Assembly: GCA_964020975.1 (NCBI GenBank)
Contig: OZ026630.1
Location: 28,210,337 to 28,274,336 of the forward strand
From: Hermodice carunculata
Taxonomy: Eukaryota > Annelida > Polychaeta > Eunicida > Amphinomidae
Length of the DNA stretch: 64,000 bases
Direction of reading: 5' to 3'
The notes below the pieces were generated by a model. The model worked only from the letters and a program-made list of their open reading frames with translations, had not been told where the DNA came from and did no database searches. A program made the translations under genes and the position numbers. Of this stretch, positions 24,676-36,544 are shown piece after piece (the stretch's first letter is position 1; each line of letters opens with the position of its first letter).

Positions 24676-24866
24676 CAGCTGTCCCTCTTTTGAGAGACCA
24701 CTCTATTGAAAGACCACCTGTCACTTCAGACCACGGTCACAAGGTCCCTATGTTTGTCTTTTACATGTTATTTTACTTCTAATGAGAGACCATCTGTTTT
24801 ACAGGAGCACTTTCAGCCTTGCCCCTGAGGGTGGGGGGTGGGGGTGGTCTCTCAAAGGGACCATTG
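24676..24866. mobile_element. Family N MITE, diverged
   Basis: After TA, the left end is CAGCTGTCCCTCTTTTGAGAG and the right end CTCTCAAAGGGACCATTG. The interior has ATTGAAAGACCACCTGTC and a G-rich patch at 24829-24847. Confidence 0.65.
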
Positions 24867-25763
24867 TTATGCCTTTCAAAGAATCTCAGTGTAACTATAC
24901 AGACAGACCCTGACACTCCGGCTCTTTGTGAAAAAGGCAAGCCTTGCAACTAGCAAATTTCTGTCATTACATTTGAAGTTTTCCTTTACTAGGATTGTCA
25001 CTGTACCAAGAAGAGTCCCTTTTTGCATGGTCTTGTATGTATGATTACATCTTGTGCACTGAAAGTGTTATCCAGTATAGCATGTATAGTGGGCAGTGTC
25101 ACCTGCAACTACAGAGGTTATAAGTTGTGAGCACTCCTTGAGCAAATATCTTCCACAACTTGAAGCAGCATTACCCTTTATGCTGGGATTTTCACTTTAT
25201 TGTCAGCAATAAAAGTTGATTTGTTGCATGAAAACTTATACACAGGGCAGGTCCATTTACTCTTAACATATACATGTACATCTTGTTTATATGTTAAAAG
25301 ATTGAGAAATTTTTTGTGCATTTCTGTCAACGTATTGTACGGCAAATCCCATGTTCCCACAAAGAAGTTACAGTCGCGTAGTTTTGTGTGGTGCTCAGTG
25401 TGACAATTTGTACTTTTCCTAATTCAGGTTGTCATTTCAGAAGTTAATGGATTGACAAGTTAGTTTACTGCGACATTTTTATTAAGATAGGATAAGATAC
25501 GATAAGCTTTATTAAAAATATATGCAACATTTTTTCATCAACACATTTCAATGCATATTTTTTTTAATGAAGTTAGATGATAAATATAGAAGCATCATCA
25601 ATTTCTTAGGTTACCAGCAATAGTTCTGTACATAAAAGTCAATTCTATTTCAGTATTGCACTTTTAGTGGAATCTTTGGCCCAATAGCACACAGCTGTTT
25701 AGGTTGTGAGATGCTTGCACATCGGCAATGAAGCATCCCTAAGGTATTCCCCCACCCCCTTTT
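24867..25763. other. No gene recognised
   Basis: No supported feature. The antisense open frames at 25178-25403 are mirror images of each other and lack a domain. Confidence 0.45.
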
Positions 25764-25948
25764 TTAACCCTTTCCCCCTTAAACCGGCCAAAACTGGCTT
25801 CTGGTCAAATGTCGTCTGCTTCCATGTTTTCAGCTAATTTTAACAGTAATGAAAAGCAATTTGATTGAGAATTGAAGATGAGACCTATCAAGATAACATG
25901 CCAAGGAAAGCTGTTGACTCAGTCTTAATTCAAGGGGGAAAGGGTTAA
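25764..25948 (+). mobile_element. TTAA palindromic element, subfamily B, whole
   Basis: TTAA at both ends. The left end is TTAACCCTTTCCCCCTTAA and the right end TTCAAGGGGGAAAGGGTTAA, a near-perfect inverted pair of about 20 bp. The interior has GGCCAAAACTGGCTTCTGG, GGTCAAATGTCGTCTGC and AACATGCCAAGGAAAGCTGT. Length is 185 bp. The TTAA target fits piggyBac- or Kolobok-type transposition; which one is not shown. Confidence 0.85.
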
Positions 25949-27078
25949 ACATTCATGTAAACACATGTGTGAATACATACTGCTTTAATTATTAACACAA
26001 TCGATGCACAGACTTACAAATATACATTTAGTATGTTATTTCTAGTGATCTGTTCATACAACTTCTTTAAAAATTTATGATTTATAACTTTATTAACATG
26101 TTCATTAATTACTACATCCAAACCATATCAGGCACTGTGTAAAACTACAAAGAAATCTGCATCTCTGTTTCTGATCCAAACACCTGAATACTTCTGTTGG
26201 CTGTTAATCACACCGCTGAACTTTGAAGCTCATTTGAAGGCAAGCCCAAGTGCCGTCATCTCCACAGTGTCGCACTCTGACAGCTCCGCCCACACAGCTC
26301 TGCTGCACAAGTCAGACACTCACCCTTAGGTCATTTAAAAGCCACAGCTATGTAAGACTTCACACTATTTTTAGGGCAGCTGTGATGTACTTCCTAGCAG
26401 TCAATCCTTCAGATATTGGTGCCCATATTGAAAAGCCAATCACCACGTAAAATGTTAATTACATCAAGTCAGTTATTTTTAGAAATTTTGTTTTCTATTC
26501 CTGGTTTGCTGAGTTACCAATTAATCACTAGGGTTTGGGAAATTAATTACAGTCATCAAGTAACAACTTCAGAAATAGCATAAAACACTGTCAGATCTCC
26601 TTGTTCATGTCTATACATGTAGAGCAAAAACTGGCAGGCAGCCTCCATTATTATTTTTAAGCATCAGTATTGCACAGGGCCGATACAATGTGATAAGTAA
26701 ACCGCATGTCTGATAATGTACACCACAATGTAGAAGTGGAAGTACATGTAGCCAGAACAAGTCCTTCACACTCGCATACACACATAGAATCCAGTAGCCA
26801 AAGAAAAAAACACAAGTATGAACATATATTCTGAAACAAACTTTCTCCTGCATATAACATCATAAAAGCACATTGTCAGGTGCTTCTGAATGTTAAAATA
26901 ATCTGCAAGGAAATGAAAATGCTTGGAATCCTGTTTTAACAGGTGTTTGTATCATCTTACATGTGGTTTTCTCCTTTGGCCTACAAATTGGACCCATCTC
27001 AAACTTTTTTCTTACATGATAAGATACTGTCTCCAGGTTAGCCAATTACAAAAGAAAAAGTTATAGTAGTGTTCTGAG
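25949..27078. other. No gene recognised
   Basis: A plus-strand frame stays open from about 26080 to a TAG near 26329 (contains SPSAVISTVSHSDSSAH), without a start codon or domain. It may be chance. Confidence 0.4.
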
Positions 27079-27220
<142 letters not shown>

Positions 27221-28422
27221 GGGGATGTGTCACTTTCACTGCCTATGCTTGGCAAGCCCAAGTCAGCAGAATTGTAATGTCAATGTTTTCCAAGCCCCAA
27301 GGCCCAGAAGATCCCCTCTTGGTCTCCCTGTCAATGGCTAACATTCTACAAGTACATGAACATATATTACCCATGTAAGCATTGGTTGACTGTAGTGGAA
27401 TATCTTGTTTATCTTGTGGTATGGTCACTTATGTCCAGTGTAGTGCAGTGTCATGGCATTTATTTTGTGGTGCAGTGGCGTGAAGTGTCTTTTGGTGTTT
27501 AGTGGTATTTATTATGCGATAGCTAGCTATGGTTGTAGTTTGTGATGCTTCTTCATTATTGAAAAGTAACTTTTGCTAATAAGATGCAAAACTTGATTGC
27601 ATTTTGTTTAATTTTGCATAAATTTGATGGCAGGTGTGGTGTTTGAGTTGACAGGGGTTTTTAAATGTGGCGCATGCTGGCAATGTGGTAACCTTACCTG
27701 CCCTAGCCTGCATTATGTTAATCATATTTGTCTTAGGGGCATCAGTGTTTTGAGGAAGGACTGCCATGTAAACATGTTTTGGTGTCTAAATCTCAATCCA
27801 TTCCCAAGGGGTACAGAACACAAGGCCAAAAGTTATATTTTGTGACATGAAAGTGTCTAATTGACTAGAGGACCATGACGGTCATGTGCTTTGGTGACCT
27901 TCATCAGAGGGACCACAGAAGTTAGCAAAGGAATCATTTGAAGTAACATGAATATTTTGACCTCAAATTTTACAAATTACACAAAAAATATTGAAAAAAA
28001 TGTTACAGCATTCTGAAGATTTCCACATTTTGGCCTATACATTACATAAAGTATAGATGTCACTACCAATGCAAAACTGAAGCTAGATTTGCATGCATGC
28101 AATATATTCTGAAAGCTGTAATACAGGGCTGGCTTGAAAACTGTGGGCACCAATGATAACCCGTCAGAACTCTGTCACATGAATGCAGTACTGATACATG
28201 TACATGTACACACATTGTTTGTCCACTTTTATTTCATGAAATGTTCATGAAATAACATTACACATTAAAAGACTTGGTTTTGAGATAAGCATATTGTTTA
28301 CATAGCATCATTTGCGACATTGTAAGTCAACATTTTGTGGCCTCTCTAAATGTGCACACAAGAATTGTATTTCCTTTTTTATTACGCTGTTGCTATTTAC
28401 ATGGGACTGTACGGCAACGATC
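27221..28422. other. No gene recognised; possible family C 5' relic
   Basis: At about 27865 the words CTAGAGGACCATGACGGTC and ATGTGCT resemble a family C 5' end with its small palindrome. It soon becomes unrecognisable. Confidence 0.35.
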
Positions 28423-28606
28423 AGTTGTAAATTGCTTTATTTTCAAGTGTATAGATTTTCACGGTTTTTGTATTTTTGACCACTGTTCTAGACATAGTTC
28501 CTATTCAAACGATGTTAATATGCTATTTCACTGTGTTTTCACTTTCACGGTTTTGTGCCATCAGCGAAAATTAAAGAGTACAGCGAAATAAAAGCAATTT
28601 ACAGTG
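28423..28606. mobile_element. Family M MITE
   Basis: The ends are GTTGTAAATTGCTTTATTT and TAAAAGCAATTTACAGT. The interior matches 9155-9367 (TTCCTATTCAAACGATG, CATCAGCGAAAATTAAA). Confidence 0.7.
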
Positions 28607-30189
28607 TTAATATTGTAGTATAGTTATACAAATATGACCTGTTCCACTGCATGAACATGCAGAATCCTGTATCAATAAATAAAGAGACACTCATTCGTTG
28701 TCATATGAATAGTATGTTTTTATTTATGCAGTATATTTGCATATTGATAGGCTCATTTTCTGCATCATTTCCTCTATATCATCATATCAAAATCATAACT
28801 TAACAGCAGGATAGAGCATTTGTTTGGTAAAGTTACTGATCGTGTGAAGAGGACCATCGATCAACATATGCCGTTTGCAATGCAGGTCCAGCACATTCAA
28901 AGAATTTGAGTCTTCCCATACCTCATATCCAAGCGTTTTGACCATTATGTGTCTTTCTCCGTTTAAAGTATAGTATGTGTAGGATGTTTCTCTCTCAAAA
29001 TTTCACAATATATAGCAAAATAAACTTGCTGCATCATATTTATCTTGCCTATTTTGGAAAGTTTATTGGAGATAGCTTGAACTTGACAGAGGACCTACGA
29101 CTGTCATCAGACCCCCCCCCCCATGAAGCCAAAGTCAATGTTACAGTGCTGTTTGGCATGCCCAAAGTAGTCCCAGTACCACATTTGAATTGATGACCCA
29201 TAACCTCATAGATGTTTCTAAACATGGATATCATCATCATCAGATTTGAGTGATTTTTATGGTGGGATTTGTCAACACACATCAAATTAGAACAGACTTT
29301 GGGCTTTCCCACAGTATCAAACACTTCAGACATTTGTCAACAAATATGGCCATATGGGGAGTGCATACTTGCCATTTTTCTGCAGATTTCAACACTTCTA
29401 CCTGCCATAAATGACAGACAATGCTTATTTAAACTGCCTGGTCAAATACCTATCAACAATTTACTGCAAACAAAATGTCGCTGCAGAAAACTACAATGTG
29501 CAATCAGTCAAACTACGCACATTTGCAAACACCTATTGCCGTACCGCACACATCAGCAACTGTTATGGTATATTCATAGTACACTTTTACTGTATATCAA
29601 GAATCAATTCGAGAAGCAGAGTGGACCAAAACTCAAGTACAGAGCAACATATATCAGGTTCCCCCAACAACAGTGGTTATGGCCATTTCCCTGGCCAAAG
29701 TTAACCTTTCAGATAAGCCGAAATAAAATATTGTCTCTTATATTGACTCTGCTGCAAAATAATCGTACACACTACTAAGATTTTCTGTTAATTTACAACT
29801 TGCTTGTGGTTGATAAGATCAACAGAGATGTATCATGAAAGTCAGGTAACTATTGGTCAACTGACATGTCACACCTAAAAATAGACCCGAGCTCTCATGG
29901 TAGTGTCAGGCAGTGTGCTTGGTCACCAATTTAATTTTTACATGTGGTGAATATTTTGTAAACCAGGAAGTGAACAGAATAAACCCACTTTCTAAGGATT
30001 TCAATACTTTTGACAATTGAAAACCTTGATTCCACTTATTGATTGCTCCCATGATGAATAAATATTCAGTCAGTACAACTAGCAACTGGAATATTTACAA
30101 TTTCTTCACACACTTGCCAGTTAAGCCCCCCTTGAAAACACAATTCCATAATGCATATCCACACAAGTGCAACCATCAAAACAACCAAG
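28607..30189. other. No gene recognised; one long unassigned open frame
   Basis: A plus-strand frame of 169 codons is open at 29269-29778. It has no recognisable domain and is basic and leucine-rich. It contains KCRCRK near the middle. A C-run is at 29111-29121. The frame is long for AT-rich DNA, but I cannot support a function. Confidence 0.25.
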
Positions 30190-30226
<37 letters not shown>

Positions 30227-31420
30227 AAGAGGATCATGATGATCCTGTGCTCTGCTGACTGGAATCTGCTTTTGCAATATTGCAATACATGCACTCTAGT
30301 CTGTATAACTATATACATGTACAGTGGTAACACTCAAGCATCGGTATTTGAGAAGAAGTCCAAATTGTAAATACAATAGTGCAATACAATACATGCACTG
30401 TATTGCCATATATATTTATATAGTGGCAACACTCATTTACCTTTGTAATGTTTGATATCCCATAACTTTGTCAAAAATTAACATATCCATATTATTTTTT
30501 GCAAACTTTCATTATCCAAAGTCCAACTATATTCTGATAAAATTTTAAGCAATGCTGTTCAGCCATTCTGGAAAAGAAGTAAAAAAAAGCCTTACCACAC
30601 AAAAATTCATGAAAAAATTTGGGGAAAATAGCAGTGCCAGCTGGTGGCCAAAATCAGAACTAGGTAATCCCAGCTGACCCTATGTGCAATATCAAAGCAA
30701 CTGGCCAGGCAGTTCTTGAGACAAGGAAATCTTAAATTTAAAAAAAAAAAAAAAATCATCAAAAATAGAAAAATTATTACATCATCATCTCCTTTGCAAA
30801 ATTGGCAGAGGTCCACCTGGGCAACATCCATGTGCAAAATCAAAACATTCCATACAGCTGTTTTGGAGAAGAAATCAACAATGTAATTACAATAGTGCAA
30901 TATATGCACTGTATTGCCATATATACATATACAGTGGCAGCACTCACTTAGTCGCAAAGTTTGGTATCACATAACTTTGTCAAAAATTAACATATCCACA
31001 TTATTTTTACAAACTTTTATTGTCTAAAGGCCAACTGTATTCTGAAAACTTTCAGCAATTCTGTTTAGCCGTTCTGGAGAAAATCACAGCACCACCTGGT
31101 AGCCAAAATAAGAACTAGTTGACCCTATGTGCAATATCAAAGCAATTGGCCATGTAGTTCTTGAGGTGAAGAAATTCTAATTTTTTTCAGAAAATAAATT
31201 TAAAAATTCGTAAAATATAGAAAAATTATTGCATCATCATCTCCTTCGCAAACTTCGTAGAGGTCCACCTGGGGAACATCCATGTACAAAATCAAAACAT
31301 TTCAAGCAGCGGTTTTTGAGAAGAAGATGAAAATGTAAAAAGTCTAAGGACAGACAGAAGGACAGACGACAGACGCAAACTGATTCTACAAGCTCTGCTG
31401 ACTGACAAGCAGAGCTAAAA
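30190..31420 (+). mobile_element. Family C element behind a poly-A run
   Basis: An A run fills 30190-30225, then CAAGAGGATCATGATGATCC opens the element with a small palindrome. Two diverged modules follow (CAATATCAAAGCAACTGGCC, AGAGGTCCACCTGGGCAAC, CATATCCATATTATTTTT). A GACAGACAGAAGG-type tract and the hairpin AGCTCTGCTGACTGAC...AGAGCT (31391-31416) close it. No coding capacity is seen. Confidence 0.7.
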
Positions 31421-31838
31421 AATCATTAACGAAAAATAACCTGTTATTTCTACCCAAAATATGAAAAACATAAGTTCTAACATCATACAAGACATTCCTT
31501 GGGGTCCACATGTACAATGACTGGACATGCCAGCTTTGAATAAGTGCTACCAACCGTTCATAAATTTGGCTTTCTGCTACCACCACTGGAGACTCCAGAA
31601 GTCACCAAAGCTAATGAATATTATAAATCCTTTTGTGCCATCATGCAGAACCTTGCAAAGACAGAATGGTGACAGTGTGCAGCATGTTTCCCACTGACTG
31701 CAGCTCATATTTTCATTGGTATTTTAGAATTACATGTAAATGCAATGACAAAAAGTTACATACAAAACTAAAGACATATAAGCATAATTATCCACACGTC
31801 ATTTACAACCTACCGACAACTAAGAGATAAAAACTTAC
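31421..31838. other. No gene recognised
   Basis: If the exon at 31839-31945 is real, this stretch would be its downstream intron on the minus strand. Nothing further is seen. Confidence 0.4.
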
Positions 31839-31945
31839 CACATCGTGATCCACTGTGGCTGCAATAACGCTATCAATGCGTCGACACAACTGTCCAGGTG
31901 CAAGAGCAAATGGCTGGCACTCGGAGTGAAAGCACTGGTTGCAAC
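31839..31945 (-). CDS. Predicted internal exon, cysteine-rich protein of unknown family
   Basis: On the minus strand a pyrimidine-rich acceptor (CTTCTCTTGCAG) precedes the exon, and the donor GTGGTAAGTTTT follows it. The 107-bp exon is open in one phase: two bases complete a codon, then 35 codons. It encodes CNQCFHSECQPFALAPGQLC and then an Ile/Val/Ala-rich segment ending VDHDV. CpG is retained. It joins in phase to the exon at 39556-39603, giving the cysteine pattern C-x2-C-x2-C-x4-C. This could be the second half of a C1-type or other treble-clef zinc finger, or a disulphide-rich extracellular module; I do not recognise the gene. Confidence 0.6.
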
Positions 31946-32159
31946 CTGCAAGAGAAGCCAGCAGTTTGGTGTACCTTCTACAAGACATCATCACACTTCC
32001 TTCCCTGTTACCAGGCAACACAAACACATCTATAAAAACTTTTCCATTGTAAAAGCATATTTATGATTTGTTTTTCTAGGTATGTTATGAATGAAAACAG
32101 ATTCTATGTAACTTTATCAGGACCCCCACTACCTTATAGGCATAACCTTCACACTGCAA

Positions 32160-32483
32160 TTAATCCTCGCTCCTTTAATCAATTGGCCTAAACCAGCTGC
32201 TTGTCACATGTCACTTGCCCCACAAGGTTTTCCACTAACTTCACCAGTAATGACATACAACTTGATTGAGAAGTGTGCACAAGACCTATGCATGGCATGG
32301 GTTGAGGACTCAACCCATGTCATGCAAAGTTGTTGACTCTATCTTAATGCAAGGGGGAAGGCTACCTATCAAGAAAACATGACCCAGGTCAACAACTTTT
32401 TATTGGTATAGGTTGGTGCTTAGAAATCAACCCATGCCAAGGTAAGCTGTTGACTCAGTCTTGTTTCAAGGGGGAAAGGTTAA
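32160..32483 (+). mobile_element. TTAA palindromic element, subfamily B, with a doubled tail
   Basis: TTAA is present at both ends (left TTAATCCTCGCTCC, right AGGGGGAAAGGTTAA). The core-plus-tail section occurs twice. The first ends with TTAATGCAAGGGGGAAGG near 32358, and a second follows after CTACCTATCAAGAAAACATG. Length is 324 bp, against 185-192 bp for whole single copies. Confidence 0.65.
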
Positions 32484-32980
32484 AAGATCACCATATTCAG
32501 CAATAATCTGTGTAATAATCATAAACATCGCATCATACTTTTATTAGAAGCATCTTTCCATTGCTCATTGGATGTACAAACGTGCAGAATAACTGTCTCA
32601 TGATGATAGGGTATTTTGTTTCTTCTACTTTTTGTAGCAGGTGTCACTGTTTTGTTACAGTCAGTGTTGCCACTACCGCAGGCTTTTGGACTTTTCTACT
32701 CCAGAATGTTATTTACTTTAATCGTAGCCTGGTAAAAGTTTCAGCCTAACAACTGGTGCTTCACTGGTGGCCTGTCACACAAACACCAAGCACAAGCTGC
32801 ACATGTACATTTGTTCTGTCTACTTGTAGTCCTGCACTCTGTCAGGATCTGAGGTGCCTTCAACCAGTCCTTATGACAAGACTACAGTTCTAAATCCTAT
32901 TTTATGTATCAGCATTTTTCAGTTTGAAAAATCAACAAATTTAAATAATAAAACTTGGTAAACAGCACTCAATAGATTTA
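32484..32980. other. No gene recognised
   Basis: No supported feature. Confidence 0.45.
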
Positions 32981-34023
32981 CAAGAAGATCACAATGATCC
33001 TGTGCTCTGCTGACTGGAATCTACTGCTTCTAAAAGTGCAGACTTTACTGCTCTATGATTAGCACCATAAAAGTAACCCCATGGGTACTTTCCCATTAAT
33101 GTTTAATAGTAACCATGGCCCTTGGTTCCCCCATACAATAATAAAATCCAGTATGCCAGTTTAATCTTTCAAGGTTACTCGAGGTCAAGCAATAAACAAC
33201 ACTGAAAGAACCCCCCATAGGTACTTTCTAATTGAATGTAAATGTTTAATAGCAACCATAGGCTAAGGTTCCCCCATTACCAAGACACAAGCTAGAGTTG
33301 CTGAGTTAGCAAAAAAGATGAATTCTACTAAACATTACATATGCATCCTGTCAGAGGGTGCATAAATCATCATCATCATTAATATCATCATCATCATCAT
33401 CAATTTTGTAAAGGTCCACCAGGAAAACATCTCTGTATTAAAGCAAAGTATTCTATACAACTACGCTTGCCAAGTCTTATACTAAAATTTACGCTCTGTC
33501 CATCTACCTCACCATAACACATGGTCAACCAATCCGTAAGTTGACTCATGGAACACTGACAAATCACTTTTTTTCCTGCTATCCTTGAGATACAAATATG
33601 TTTTTATTTCTCTAGCCAGAATGGGAGTGTGCTCTCTTTGACATGGCTTCTGTCAAGTGTACTCTTTGCACTGGCACTCGTTTCTTAGTAACCAGGCTCT
33701 GGTTACTCTACCCCGTGACTTCATCATGCTTATGAGATGTCATGATAAACCGGTCTATTTTTATGGTTTGACTGCTGGGCTAAGCACGCGTTTTTGACGT
33801 GCTCCCTAAGTGACGTTTGCTTGACGTCTGTGAGCAACGTTACCCCCTGCTATATAAGCAATGGTCAAAAAACAACTGCATCACCTCAGAGGCCCACCTG
33901 GAGAACATTTTTGAGTAAAACGAAAGCATTCCATGCAATGCTTTTTGAGTTCATCATTCAATTTGAGGGACAGATGACGGACCCATATTTATAAGCTCTG
34001 CTCACTCATATGTCAGCAGAGCC
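32981..34023 (+). mobile_element. Family C element carrying an unrelated insert
   Basis: The 5' end is CAAGAAGATCACAATGATCC and the 3' hairpin region AAGCTCTGCTCACTC...GTCAGCAGAGCC. Family modules flank a foreign-looking block at about 33450-33870. The phrase GTCCACC...AACAT...ATTC occurs on both sides of the block. A CAT/ATC microsatellite lies at 33368-33401. Confidence 0.65.
33529..33858 (+). promoter_or_regulatory. Promoter-like cluster inside a family C element
   Basis: In order on the plus strand: CCAAT (33529-33533), an AP-1 site TGACTCA (33542-33548), TGACGT half-CREs at 33795, 33811 and 33822, and a TATA box TATATAAG at 33851-33858. The spacing between the last TGACGT and TATA is about 25 bases. 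CpG is enriched here. There is no first exon that I can identify downstream, because the family C module resumes at once. Promoter activity is inference from motifs only. Confidence 0.4.
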
Positions 34024-34463
34024 AAAACTGTCACAAAAACAAAGATGAATTTATTTTCTGTTTATCAGTTCAACAATCTTTAACAGCTAAAGTTCAAAAC
34101 AACATCTGGATGCAACTTCAATATGGGTGTATGAACTGTGCTCTAACCAGGGTCACACCATTGTAGTCCTCAGCATGTACTTCTCACCTGCCCTAGTATA
34201 CAGCATAGGCCTATACCTACATGAGCAATGTAACAAGTCTGTGCTGCTGGAAACCAGACTTAGTCAACTTTATTGAAACACAGCTAAATTATATCAAACT
34301 GAAGCTAGAACATGCTGAAAATAGAGTATTTTTACAGGTATCCACCATCCTTGTGATGTGGTACCAACCAATGGCAACTGTGGCCTGCTACCTTATCATG
34401 GCAGCACATGTACAACCAGGCCACATCATTCTTCCTCAATGTCCACATGAATCACCAGCAGTG
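34024..34463. other. No gene recognised
   Basis: No supported feature. Confidence 0.45.
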
Positions 34464-34711
34464 AAATAAACCATTATCTTCATGATTCTTCATCTGGACC
34501 ACGTGCACTGAAATAAACTATTATCTTGATGATTCTTCATGGGGACCATGTGCACGAAATAAACCATTATCTTCATGATTCTTCATCGGGACCACGTGCA
34601 CTGAAATAAACTATTATCTTGATGATTCTTCATTGGGACCATGTCACGAAATAAACCATTATCTTCATGATTCTTCATGGGGACCATGTGCACTGTAATA
34701 AACCATTACCT
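34464..34711 (+). repeat. 46-bp minisatellite with alternating unit types
   Basis: Units start at 34464, 34511, 34557, 34604, 34649 and 34696 (partial). Odd units read AAATAAACCATTATCTTCATG and even units AAATAAACTATTATCTTGATG, so the true repeat is a dimer of about 93 bp. Each unit ends GGGACCATGTGCAC or a close variant. Confidence 0.85.
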
Positions 34712-35759
34712 TGGTCACTTCTGGACACCCCTGGTTTGTGCATGTGATGTGTCACTGTTCTACAGAGCACAAAGGACTACAGTTCATGCTGACACCTCAA
34801 GACATGTAACAACTGTTGCCAAATCCACAACATGCCTGACGACCAAAGTCTTTAACGAGTGTAGGTCTGCAGACACAGTTACAAATGTGGCTGTACATTT
34901 TATTATAACCTGTGTCCCTGGTCATCTTTCTTACTCTCATCCTGTGGTACATCTGGTTTAATCAAAACCATGAAAACACAGGCAACTCTCAGTGACAACT
35001 TGCCTAGCAGATGTAAAACAATTTGACCCTGCAACTCAATCTACACATGACATCATGGATTTGTATTATGTGGCTTGGTCCCTAGTCACTACAGGTTGTT
35101 TTAGGTCAGGAATTCTCAGTTTACCAAGAAACTGCATCACTTCACCAGCTAATGACATAGATGGTTCCCCCAGGAAATGAGATCAGTACTGTATCAAATG
35201 CAGTTGCATATAAAAACACAACTGACAGAATACAACTAAATGTGGACGAAAGGTTTAGAATAGGTCTTTATTGAAAGTATCCAGACATGTGCTTGTTCAA
35301 GTGCTTTGACTGGGCATTAATCAGGTTTTTATATCTTTGTATATGTCACTGCCATAATTAGCTGAACAGAAGCCGCCTGTTAACTATAGAAAATGCTACA
35401 GTTTTTACATAATCTGACATGATCTGCAGTTTTTACTAACCAAAAGTCTAAGCACTCAGCCACGTTGTAATCCATGGGTCTGAAAGGAAACCTTGTACAA
35501 ATACCTGTTAAAGGGATCTACCAGAGCAGGATTGTGCCAGCTCACTGGAGATTTATGAGCCAAAAATACACTGAGTGAAATGTTAATGCTGTGGGGATTC
35601 ATCAGTCCACCTAATCAATATTTAGGCCACCAGCTGATTTTAGCTGCTCACTGTGGTAAAGCAGGTATAGCCAGAGGCAATGTCACCTTCTAGGAGTCAA
35701 GCCAGGTAAAACAGTACCTTCACTGTACCTGGTTAGCAAGTTTTGATGCTACATTTTGT
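34712..35759. other. No gene recognised
   Basis: A plus-strand frame runs through 34677-34961 without a domain. Nothing else is seen. Confidence 0.45.
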
Positions 35760-36540
35760 CCCCCTGAGTCTATCATCAGGTATTTGTATTACAATAATCC
35801 AGTGGATAAACATCATACCCTTATGGTAAGACAGGAATACTGTAGTACTCTGAGAAGAAATGAAATACCCTTAGCAGCCAAACAGAAAGAAGAAATGTTG
35901 TAGCCTAACGGTAGTGCTCTGAAAAAAGCAATTAAATACTCTTATGTGCTGCAGGAAGAGGCAATGGTTCCACTTTCATACTTTGAGATGCAATTTAATA
36001 CCCCCAGAATAAAGCAAGAGGAAATGTTACACCCTTACTGTAATACTTTGAGAAATAATCTTTTATGCTTACTCTAATACTCTGAAGAGCTATGTAACTA
36101 CCGCACCATACTCACAGACAATGCGGTGTCTTTAATGTATTGCTTTCAAACACAATGAAATATACTGACAATAATACACGAAGAGGTAATGGCATACAGT
36201 TACTTCTGCACCTTGGGATGCAAAATAGTACCCTTCCAGTATAGCAGCAAGAAGCAATACTATATTGTTACAATACCATCTTGTGAAGAACTGTAATACC
36301 CTGGCAGTTGGACAATCAGGTACAGTTTCCTATGGACTTAAAGTCCACATATAATATCACAGATAGAATACACAGATAAAACTAAAATGCAATGAGAAAC
36401 GAAATAATACCTTCACAGTAGGACAGTAAGAAATAATGTACTACCCTTACAGATGACAGTGACAGACAAAGTAATACCCCTACATTTGGAATGCAAGAAA
36501 TAATGTTATACCTTTACAGTTGGACAGTAAAAAAAATAAA
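35760..36540 (+). repeat. Family J degenerate minisatellite, left block
   Basis: Loose units of about 34-45 bp built around AATACCCTTACAGTAGGACAG and AGAAATAATG. The array is interrupted by a family E array and then an intact family F element, and its units resume between and after them. Confidence 0.6.
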
Positions 36541-36544
36541 ATGC

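Noticed and set aside
26080-26329. Open plus-strand stretch ending in a Ser/His-rich tail
   Set aside because: No start codon, no acceptor that I trust, and its length is within chance for so much AT-rich sequence.
34464-34711. Possible CRISPR-like array
   Set aside because: The units are contiguous without spacers, and the genome is eukaryotic, so it is an ordinary minisatellite.
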